This document shows, one piece after another, positions 1 to 5,285 of a stretch of DNA of 5,285 bases. This DNA comes from Campylobacteraceae bacterium UBA1877. Lineage in GTDB: Bacteria > Campylobacterota > Campylobacteria > Campylobacterales > Campylobacteraceae. Location of the stretch: the NCBI GenBank assembly GCA_002352945.1, contig DDHL01000078.1:5553-10837 (forward strand), given 5' to 3'. The notes under the pieces were generated by a model. It was not told the origin of the DNA, made no database searches, and saw nothing but the letters and a program-made list of their open reading frames with translations. Made by a program: the position numbers and the translations under genes. Each line of letters opens with the position of its first letter. Position 1 is the first letter of the stretch.

Positions 1-1757
1 CGGGCGTGGATATGATTTCTGGATATCCTGGAACCCCTTCAAGTGAAATTCTTCTTAATTTTCAAAAATACAAAAAGAAATTCCAGCTTGATAACGCTTA
101 TGCCCAGTGGGCAACAAATGAAAAAGTTGGTTTTGAGATAGCTTACGCTGGAGCAATAGCAAATAAACGAACCTGTGTTACTATGAAGCAAGTTGGCCTT
201 AATGTGGCAAGCGACGCTTTGATGAGTGCGGCTTATATTGGTTTAAAAGGAGCAATGCTTCTTGTAAGTGCTGATGATCCTGGATTTTACTCATCCCAAA
301 CCGAACAAGATAGTCGCATCTTTGCAAAGTTTGCAAGAATTCCAGTTTTAGACCCAACTACCCCACAAGAGGCTTATGATATGGTCAAACTTGGTATAAA
401 AATATCCGAAGAGTTTGAAACAGTTACAATGCTTCGTCCCGTCATGCGAGTTTGTCACTCAAGAGAGATTTGTGATGTGGATGATGCTTTACATGTAAAG
501 CCAAAAGATGGAAAATTTATGCGTGATATTCCACGATGGGGAGCAGTTCCTCCTGCTGGAAGATTTTCTCAAGGATTAGAGCAGCTTGAGCGAGTTGAGG
601 CTATTAAAAAGTGGAATTGGGAAAACCTCATCTTGCCAAAAACAAAAAATTTAAAAGCCCATGAAATACTTTGCATCACAAGCGGAACAGCCCATGGCTA
701 TGTGTTAGAAACTCTAGAAGATTTAGATTTTAAAGCTGATGTTTTAAAAATAGATATGCCCTACCCACTTCCAAAAACAGAAATTGAAAAACTCTTTAAA
801 GGATATAAGAAGGTTATTGTCTTTGAAGAGACCCATCCATGCATTGAAGAGCAGATAAGCTCTCCTAAACTACTTGGAAAATTAACCGGCCATGTGCATC
901 AAATAGGTGAATTTTCAAAAAAGAGAGTGGTTGAAGCTTTGATAAAAGCAAACTTGTTTAAAAAACCAAATCCATATGAAGCTAAAAGCTACCCTGGCAA
1001 GCTCATAAAGCGTCCACCAAATATGTGCCCTGGATGCCCTCACCGCGATGTTCACTACGCTTTGACAGAGGTTTTTAAAAAGGATAATGCAATCTATCCA
1101 TCTGATATTGGATGCTACACGCTAGGTTTAAATCAAGGCGCAATCGACTCAATTTTATGTATGGGTGGAAGCGTTGCAATGGCAAGCGGTTTTGCCTTGG
1201 CTGATCCTTCAAAAGTGGTTGTTGCAACTATTGGTGATAGCACATTTACTCACTCTGGAATTGCGCCACTTGTAAATGCAGTCTATCAAAAACACCGCTT
1301 CATTTTAGTTATTTTAGATAATTCAACCACTGCAATGACAGGGCGTCAATGCACCCCAGAGCGAGCCAATCCAAACCAAGTTGATATAAAACGCATAGTT
1401 CAAGGATGCGGGGCTGAGTGTTATGAATATTTTTATGAGTCTGAACTCTCAAAAACGATTGGCTTTGCTAAAAAATTAAAAGAGGCTTACGAAAAAGCAG
1501 ATGGCCCTGTAGTGGGAGTTGTCCGAGAATATTGCGTTTTAGATAAAGAGTTATCAAAAGATAAAACAAAGGGTGTAAGAGTTATGGTTGATCCTGATCT
1601 TTGCATAGAGTGTGATTGGTGTATAACATCATTTAAATGCCCTCCCATGCACTATGAAGATGGAAAGATGAGTATTGATCCCTTTTTATGTTCTGGCTGC
1701 TCCTCATGCCTTGATAGTATCTGTCCAGTAGATGCCTTTGTAGAAGTGGAGGATTAA
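1..1757 (+). CDS. iorA: Indolepyruvate ferredoxin oxidoreductase, alpha subunit (5'-partial)
   Basis: This is the large, TPP- and Fe-S-containing subunit of the cytoplasmic enzyme that converts aryl-pyruvates (indolepyruvate, phenylpyruvate, 4-hydroxyphenylpyruvate) + CoA to aryl-acetyl-CoA + CO2, reducing ferredoxin. Residues are numbered from the codon at position 6. The N-terminal pyrimidine-binding domain has YPGTPSSE (7-14) and a probable TPP-activating Glu39. The TPP-binding domain shows CPGCPHRD (341-348), IGCYTLG (368-374) and the Mg-diphosphate motif GDSTFTHSG (410-418) followed by DNSTTAMTG (438-446). A C-terminal ferredoxin-like domain carries two cysteine clusters, C533/C536/C539/C545-P and C562/C565/C568/C573-P. 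The frame is open to the left edge: bases 1-5 read as the end of a likely Ala codon plus Gly, giving the family's 'AGV-D' lead-in. The GTG at position 6 is therefore an internal Val, and roughly 20 residues are missing upstream. The stop is 1 nt before iorB. The family call is secure; the preferred aryl-pyruvate cannot be read from sequence. Confidence 0.95.
   Translation, partial: GVDMISGYPGTPSSEILLNFQKYKKKFQLDNAYAQWATNEKVGFEIAYAGAIANKRTCVTMKQVGLNVASDALMSAAYIGLKGAMLLVSADDPGFYSSQTEQDSRIFAKFARIPVLDPTTPQEAYDMVKLGIKISEEFETVTMLRPVMRVCHSREICDVDDALHVKPKDGKFMRDIPRWGAVPPAGRFSQGLEQLERVEAIKKWNWENLILPKTKNLKAHEILCITSGTAHGYVLETLEDLDFKADVLKIDMPYPLPKTEIEKLFKGYKKVIVFEETHPCIEEQISSPKLLGKLTGHVHQIGEFSKKRVVEALIKANLFKKPNPYEAKSYPGKLIKRPPNMCPGCPHRDVHYALTEVFKKDNAIYPSDIGCYTLGLNQGAIDSILCMGGSVAMASGFALADPSKVVVATIGDSTFTHSGIAPLVNAVYQKHRFILVILDNSTTAMTGRQCTPERANPNQVDIKRIVQGCGAECYEYFYESELSKTIGFAKKLKEAYEKADGPVVGVVREYCVLDKELSKDKTKGVRVMVDPDLCIECDWCITSFKCPPMHYEDGKMSIDPFLCSGCSSCLDSICPVDAFVEVED
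1748..1752 (+). promoter_or_regulatory. Ribosome binding site of iorB
   Basis: GGAGG lies 6 nt before the ATG at 1759, within the last codons of iorA. It is a near-ideal Shine-Dalgarno sequence and supports this ATG as the iorB start. Confidence 0.75.
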
Positions 1758-1758
1758 T

Positions 1759-2295
1759 ATGAAGTATCAAATTGTTATTGCTGGCGTTGGAGGCCAAGGG
1801 GCTGTGTTTTTAGTAAAGGTTTTAAGCATAGCTGCAAGTTTAGCAAATTATAAATTTTTAGGCACTGAAAATCACGGTATGAGCCAAAGAGGCGGCTCTG
1901 TTTCATGTTATGTAAAAATTGGCAACTTTTTTGCTCCAGCAATCGATGAGGCGCAAGCTGATCTTTTGATCGCACTTGAAGGGGCTGAAGCTTTGCGAAA
2001 TATTCAATTTTTAAAACCCAAAAGCGGCACTATTATTGTCAATGCCGATGCATCTTTTCCAACAGTTGATGCAAACCTCTTCTTAATTGACGCTTTTAAA
2101 AAGGCAAAAGATAAAGAGTTTCCCATCAACGCACTTAATGTTTATATGCTAGGAGCTACTTTAGCTAAAGATCCAAATTTTCCTTTTACATGTAAACAAA
2201 TCGAGGATGCAATCACTCAAATAAACCCAAAACTAGCCCAACAAAATATCGCTGTTTTGCACCAAGCAATAAAAAATACAAAGGTTGAAAAATGA
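1759..2295 (+). CDS. iorB: Indolepyruvate ferredoxin oxidoreductase, beta subunit
   Basis: This is the small subunit of the two-subunit IOR. It corresponds to the gamma-type domain of pyruvate:ferredoxin oxidoreductases (2-oxoacid:acceptor oxidoreductase, catalytic domain family). It pairs with IorA in the cytoplasm to complete the active site; the known enzymes are alpha2beta2. Its 178 residues are slightly short of the usual 190-200 but span the whole domain. The N terminus has the glycine-rich IAGVGGQG (7-14). The family signature ENHGMSQRGGSV (37-48) follows, then an acidic DLLIALEGAEAL segment. There is no Fe-S cysteine motif, as expected, because the clusters sit in IorA. The start is fixed by a strong RBS and the 1-nt gap from iorA. 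The stop overlaps the paaK start (ATGA, 2292-2295), so translational coupling is likely. Confidence 0.95.
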   Translation: MKYQIVIAGVGGQGAVFLVKVLSIAASLANYKFLGTENHGMSQRGGSVSCYVKIGNFFAPAIDEAQADLLIALEGAEALRNIQFLKPKSGTIIVNADASFPTVDANLFLIDAFKKAKDKEFPINALNVYMLGATLAKDPNFPFTCKQIEDAITQINPKLAQQNIAVLHQAIKNTKVEK

Positions 2296-3593
2296 TTTGG
2301 TCAAAAGATGAAACGCTCCCAAGAGATGAGTTGCACAATCTGCAAATCAAAAGATTGCGCCAAACCCTTCTTCGCGTTTACAATAATGTCCCTTTTTATA
2401 GAGAAAAATTTGAAGACTTAGGGATTTTACCCCATGATATTCGAACCATGGAAGATATTTCAAAACTTCCCTTTACCACAAAAAAAGATTTGCGAAACCA
2501 CTACCCTTTTGGCCTCTTTGCTGTAAGACAAGATGCAGTTGTTCGCATCCATAGCTCAAGTGGAACCACAGGCAAACCAACCGTAGTTGGGTATACTCGC
2601 TCGGACATGGATGTATGGAACGAGGTGATGGCTCGAGTTTTTACTATGGGCAATGTAACATCAGAAGATACTGTTCACAACGCCTATGGGTATGGACTTT
2701 TTACAGGGGGGCTTGGAATTCACAATGGTGCTGAAACCGTTGGAGCAACTGTTGTTCCAAGTTCGGGAGGCTTTACATCAAGACAGCTTTTATTAATGAA
2801 AGATTTTGGAGCAACTGTACTTACCTCAACCCCCTCATTTGCCCTGCATTTGGCCGAAGTTGCCAAAGAAGAAGGGTATGATTTACATAACGATTTTCAA
2901 CTAAAATGTGGTTTTTTTGGCGCTGAACCAACAAGTATAGGCTTAAAACAAGAAGTTGCAAAAGCATGGGGAATCGATTACCATGAGGTATATGGATTAT
3001 CTGAAATTATAGGTCCTGGAGTTTCAAGCAGCTGCAAAGAATCCAGCGAACTTCACATCTTTGAAGACCACTTTTATCCTGAAATTATTGATCCTAAAAC
3101 CGGCGAGGTTTTACCCCATGGGCAAAAAGGCGAGCTTGTAATAACAACCTTGACTAAACAGGCTTTGCCAATTATTCGCTATAGAACTGGAGATATTACA
3201 ACGCTCAATCCAACCCCTTGCAGATGCGGCCGAACACACGTTAGAATGCACAGTGTTATGGGACGGGTTGATGATATGTTAATTGTAAATGGAGTTAATG
3301 TATTTCCATCTCAAGTTGAGCATGTTTTATCAGAAATTGATGGAATTAGCTTGAATTATCAAATCATTGCTGATAAAAAAGGTTATCTTGATAGTCTTGA
3401 AGTGATGGTTGAAGTTACTGAAGATATGCCAATAGATAGCGTTGGAGCACTTGAATCTTTGCAAAAACATATTCAAGCATCTTTGTTATCAAATCTTTAC
3501 ATCCATGCTAAAGTCAAATTAGTAGAGCCAAGAAGTATTGAAAGAAGCGTCGGCAAGGCAGTGCGAGTAATTGATAAAAGGAGTCTTTCATGA
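2292..3593 (+). CDS. paaK: Phenylacetate-CoA ligase (AMP-forming) family
   Basis: This is a cytoplasmic adenylate-forming enzyme: aryl acid (typically phenylacetate) + ATP + CoA to aryl-CoA + AMP + PPi. At 433 residues it is a normal PaaK length, about 100 short of general acyl-CoA synthetases, as this family is. Visible motifs are the phosphate loop SSSGTTGKPT (88-97), YGLSEIIGPG (234-243), YRTGD (297-301) with its ATP-ribose Asp301, the hinge region GRVDDMLIVNGVNVFP (324-339) and the C-terminal RSVGKAVRV with the likely catalytic Lys422. C248, H255, C310 and C312 (in CRCGRTH) could form a structural metal site. The ATG overlaps the iorB stop by 4 nt; AAGG at 2281-2284, 7 nt upstream, is a modest RBS. 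Its place beside iorAB makes aryl-acetyl-CoA the shared intermediate and favours phenylacetate, 4-hydroxyphenylacetate or indoleacetate as substrate. Which of these it uses is not determinable here. Confidence 0.93.
   Translation: MIWSKDETLPRDELHNLQIKRLRQTLLRVYNNVPFYREKFEDLGILPHDIRTMEDISKLPFTTKKDLRNHYPFGLFAVRQDAVVRIHSSSGTTGKPTVVGYTRSDMDVWNEVMARVFTMGNVTSEDTVHNAYGYGLFTGGLGIHNGAETVGATVVPSSGGFTSRQLLLMKDFGATVLTSTPSFALHLAEVAKEEGYDLHNDFQLKCGFFGAEPTSIGLKQEVAKAWGIDYHEVYGLSEIIGPGVSSSCKESSELHIFEDHFYPEIIDPKTGEVLPHGQKGELVITTLTKQALPIIRYRTGDITTLNPTPCRCGRTHVRMHSVMGRVDDMLIVNGVNVFPSQVEHVLSEIDGISLNYQIIADKKGYLDSLEVMVEVTEDMPIDSVGALESLQKHIQASLLSNLYIHAKVKLVEPRSIERSVGKAVRVIDKRSLS
3577..3583 (+). promoter_or_regulatory. 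Ribosome binding site of the ACT-domain gene
   Basis: AAAGGAG lies inside the 3' end of paaK, 6 nt before the ATG at 3590. It is strong even though the genes overlap, suggesting the ACT protein can be initiated efficiently in its own right and not only by coupling. Confidence 0.7.
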
Positions 3594-4024
3594 AACATGC
3601 AATCAAACAACTCTCAATTTTTTTAGAAAACAAACCCGGAGAGCTTGGATTTTTAACAAAAACCCTAAGCGAAGGACAGATATCTTTAAAATCGATTATT
3701 TTAGTAGACTCATCAGATTTTGGTCTTGCAAGGATTATTGTCGATAACCCAGACAGGGCCAAAGCACTTCTTGCAGAACATGGCCTTAGCGTACGCATAA
3801 CTGATGTTTTTGGCGTTCGCATAAATGATGTTGTTGGAAGCTTTAATAGGATTGTAAGTTTGCTGAGTGAAAAAGGTGTAAATATACTCTATTGCTATAG
3901 TTTTTATGAGCATAGCAGCGGAATTTTTATCTTTAGCGTATCAAAAGAGCAATTTAGCCTTGCAACTCAAACAATGGTGGAAAATGGTGTTGAAATCGTG
4001 GAGGCTCAATACTTTCACGATTAA
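3590..4024 (+). CDS. Tandem ACT-domain protein, probable amino-acid-binding regulator
   Basis: This is a 144-residue cytoplasmic protein made only of two ACT domains, with no enzymatic or DNA-binding part. Domain 1 covers about residues 5-70 and has the classic ligand-loop motif ENKPGELG (13-20), followed by strand-helix-strand elements. Domain 2 covers about 76-143 (VGSFNRIVSLLSEKGVNILYCYSF onward) and keeps the fold pattern. Its loop reads NDVVG (79-83), lacking the usual Pro-Gly pair but keeping Gly83. Stand-alone double-ACT proteins of this kind are often encoded beside paaK in anaerobes; their function is poorly defined. ACT domains generally bind amino acids, so a plausible role is sensing Phe, Tyr or Trp and modulating PaaK or IOR. 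That role is inference. The ATG overlaps the paaK stop by 4 nt and has a strong RBS. It is the last gene of the operon. Confidence 0.88.
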   Translation: MKHAIKQLSIFLENKPGELGFLTKTLSEGQISLKSIILVDSSDFGLARIIVDNPDRAKALLAEHGLSVRITDVFGVRINDVVGSFNRIVSLLSEKGVNILYCYSFYEHSSGIFIFSVSKEQFSLATQTMVENGVEIVEAQYFHD

Positions 4025-4114
4025 TAAAACCATCCTTAAAAGCAAAAGGGTTGTTATCTTTTCGTAACTCCTTGTTGATAAACTCTTCTGAAATTTTTCT
4101 TATGAGAGTGCTTT
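4025..4114 (+). other. Intergenic gap between the aromatic operon and phnD
   Basis: This is 90 nt of AT-rich non-coding sequence. CCTT (4034-4037) and AAGG (4046-4049) could pair, extended by AAC/GTT across a 3-nt bulge, ahead of the T-rich TTATCTTTT. That would be a poor rho-independent terminator at best. TTGATA (4075-4080) and TATGAG (4101-4106) resemble promoter hexamers but are 20 nt apart. A weak GAGAG RBS (4104-4108) precedes the phnD ATG by 6 nt. A transcription boundary here is plausible because this is the only sizeable gap in the window, but no element is convincing alone. Confidence 0.35.
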
Positions 4115-5056
4115 ATGAAAAGATTATCAACCCTATTTGCAGCTTTGTTGTTAGCTCTTAGTTTTGCCAATGCAGAGTTTAAGCTAGATTCTCGTTATAG
4201 TGATAATGATGGGGATTTAGTTGCTGATATTCCAACCGATTCAAATAAGCTTATCGATCCATCTGTACTGATTTTTGCCTATACCCCCGTTGAAGATCCT
4301 GCTGTTTATGCTGATGTTTGGTCTGAATTTTTGGAACATTTAGAAAAGCAAACTGGCAAAAAGGTTCAATTTTTTCCGGTTCAATCCAATGCGGCACAAA
4401 TTGAAGCGATGCGCGCTGGACGCTTGCATATTGCAGGATTTAATACAGGCTCAAACCCTTTAGCTGTTGCTTGTGCTGGATTTCGCCCATTTGCCATGAT
4501 GGCAGCAAAAGATGGCTCCTTTGGGTATGAAATGGAAATTATTACATATCCTGGCTCAAACATCAACTCTCCAGCTGACATAAAGGGCAAAAAACTTGCT
4601 TTTACATCTCAAACTTCAAACTCTGGCTTTAAAGCTCCATCTGCAATTTTAAAAGCAGATTTTAATTTGATTCCAAATAGAGATTTTGAACCAATTTTTT
4701 CTGGAAAACATGACAATTCAATCCTTGGCGTAGCAAATAAAGACTACCTTGTAGCCGCAGTTGCAAACTCTGTACTAAACCGGATGATAGCAAGGGGCGT
4801 AGTTAAAAAAGAGCAAATTAAAACCATTTATAAATCCCAAACATTCCCAACAACAGGTTATGGTGTTATATATAACCTCAAACCCGAACTTCAAGAGAAA
4901 ATCAAAGAGGCTTTTTTTAGCTTCAACTGGGAGGGAACAAAACTGCAAAAAGAGTTTAAAAAAGAGAGCCAATTTATCCCAATATCATTTAAAAAACATT
5001 GGGAAGTAATTCGAAAAATTGATGCAGCCAATGGTGTAAGCTACACTTGTAAATAA
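4115..5056 (+). CDS. phnD: Phosphonate/phosphite ABC transporter, periplasmic substrate-binding protein (PhnD family)
   Basis: This is a 313-residue periplasmic binding protein that delivers a phosphonate-type ligand (phosphonate, phosphite or similar) to an ABC importer. It has a Sec signal peptide: K2-R3, a hydrophobic core to about residue 17, and likely cleavage after ANA (18-20). The mature part matches the PhnD/phosphate-phosphite-phosphonate binding fold. FAYTPVEDP opens domain 1. NAAQIEAMRAGRLHIAGFNTG is typical of the family. The Ser/Thr-rich FTSQTSNSGFKAPS (163-176) is the probable oxyanion-binding loop, and SGKHDNSILGV (196-206) contains a candidate ligand His199. No lipobox Cys is present, so it is probably soluble rather than a lipoprotein. 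Just after the signal peptide is an acidic DNDGD motif (30-34). The start is set by the signal peptide and a weak GAGAG RBS. phnC follows after 8 nt. Ligand specificity cannot be assigned from sequence alone. Confidence 0.9.
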   Translation: MKRLSTLFAALLLALSFANAEFKLDSRYSDNDGDLVADIPTDSNKLIDPSVLIFAYTPVEDPAVYADVWSEFLEHLEKQTGKKVQFFPVQSNAAQIEAMRAGRLHIAGFNTGSNPLAVACAGFRPFAMMAAKDGSFGYEMEIITYPGSNINSPADIKGKKLAFTSQTSNSGFKAPSAILKADFNLIPNRDFEPIFSGKHDNSILGVANKDYLVAAVANSVLNRMIARGVVKKEQIKTIYKSQTFPTTGYGVIYNLKPELQEKIKEAFFSFNWEGTKLQKEFKKESQFIPISFKKHWEVIRKIDAANGVSYTCK

Positions 5057-5059
5057 GGA
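5055..5059 (+). promoter_or_regulatory. Ribosome binding site selecting a TTG start for phnC
   Basis: AAGGA overlaps the phnD stop codon and lies 5 nt before TTG at 5065. No in-frame ATG or GTG exists between the upstream stop at 5050-5052 and the window end, so this RBS is the main support for the TTG start. Confidence 0.65.
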
Positions 5060-5064
5060 TTAGC

Positions 5065-5285
5065 TTGTTAAAACTCATTGATGTAAAAAAGCGTTATAAA
5101 AATGATCCTTGGGTTCTTAAGGGCATTAACCTTGAGGTTCCCAAAGGCCAAATTGTTGGATTAATTGGGCCAAGCGGAGCTGGTAAATCTACACTTATTC
5201 GGTGTATAAACCGGCTTATTGAACCAACTAGTGGCGAGATTTATCTATCTGACCTTTCTCTTGGTTCGCTCTCTTTAGCACAAAT
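5065..5285 (+). CDS. phnC: Phosphonate ABC transporter, ATP-binding protein (3'-partial)
   Basis: This is the first 73 codons of the ATPase that would power the PhnD-dependent importer at the cytoplasmic face of the inner membrane. The translation begins MLKLIDVKKRYKNDPWVLKG. It has the A-loop aromatic Tyr11 and the Walker A motif GPSGAGKST (35-43), followed by IRCINRLIEPTSGEI, a stretch characteristic of PhnC-type ATPases. The Q-loop, ABC signature, Walker B and H-loop lie beyond the window. Initiation is at TTG: an in-frame stop at 5050-5052 rules out a longer form, and there is no ATG or GTG in frame downstream. It is 8 nt from phnD and so in the same transcript. The general ABC ATPase call is certain; the phosphonate assignment rests on phnD and the PhnC-like sequence after Walker A. 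Confidence 0.9.
   Translation, partial: MLKLIDVKKRYKNDPWVLKGINLEVPKGQIVGLIGPSGAGKSTLIRCINRLIEPTSGEIYLSDLSLGSLSLAQ

Noticed and set aside
6..8. GTG at position 6 as the iorA start codon
   Set aside because: The frame stays open to the left edge and reads a Gly-Val-Asp lead-in typical of the interior of IorA; about 20 conserved N-terminal residues would be missing, so this is a truncated gene.
1775..1975. Minus-strand open frame inside iorB
   Set aside because: It lies wholly within a well-supported conserved gene, its translation resembles no known family, and it has no convincing RBS.
3514..3913. Two overlapping minus-strand open frames across the paaK end and ACT gene
   Set aside because: They are shadows of the coding strand, overlap each other in different frames, and encode low-complexity unrecognisable peptides.
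4034..4062. Rho-independent terminator after the ACT gene
   Set aside because: The stem is only 4 bp plus a bulged extension, AT-rich, and the T run is interrupted; too weak to call as a terminator.
4053..4068. GTTA...TAAC inverted repeat as an operator upstream of phnD
   Set aside because: It has only 4-bp arms with an 8-nt spacer in AT-rich sequence, which is expected by chance; no Pho-box-like direct repeats were seen.
4381..4972. Two minus-strand open frames inside phnD
   Set aside because: They are antisense to a conserved gene, have no recognisable domain, and fit chance open frames opposite coding sequence.

Overview
The window is about 39% GC by eye and densely coding. It holds six genes, all on the + strand, with no RNA gene, mobile element, CRISPR array or long repeat. 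Codon use is AT-rich, RBSs are purine-rich, coding overlaps are tight, and the set combines ferredoxin-linked metabolism with a periplasmic binding protein that has a Sec signal peptide. This suggests a Gram-negative, anaerobic or microaerophilic bacterium, most plausibly a Campylobacterota (epsilonproteobacterial) relative such as the Sulfurospirillum/Sulfurimonas type. That assignment is an inference from composition and protein flavour only; Deferribacterota or a similar low-GC anaerobe is not excluded.

Region 1 (1-4024) is a compact four-gene operon. It encodes the alpha subunit of indolepyruvate ferredoxin oxidoreductase (iorA, 5' end cut off by the window), its beta subunit (iorB), a phenylacetate-CoA ligase family enzyme (paaK) and a small tandem-ACT-domain protein. 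iorA and iorB are separated by 1 nt. The next two junctions are 4-nt ATGA stop/start overlaps, so translation is probably coupled throughout. Together the genes link aryl acids, aryl-acetyl-CoA and aryl-pyruvates. The ligase activates an aryl acid with ATP and CoA, and the oxidoreductase interconverts aryl-acetyl-CoA + CO2 and aryl-pyruvate using ferredoxin. Either the operon salvages aryl acids to make Phe/Tyr/Trp, or it takes part in aromatic amino acid breakdown. The ACT protein is a candidate amino-acid sensor for the enzyme pair.

Region 2 (4025-4114) is a 90-nt AT-rich gap with only weak hairpins and no convincing terminator or promoter. It separates the aromatic operon from Region 3.

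Region 3 (4115-5285) starts a phosphonate/phosphite-type ABC importer: phnD (periplasmic binding protein) followed after 8 nt by phnC (ATPase, TTG start, cut off by the window end). Permease genes would be expected just downstream. I see no clear functional link between the importer and the aromatic operon. Neither module is new as a family; the least described part is the role of the ACT protein beside PaaK and IOR.
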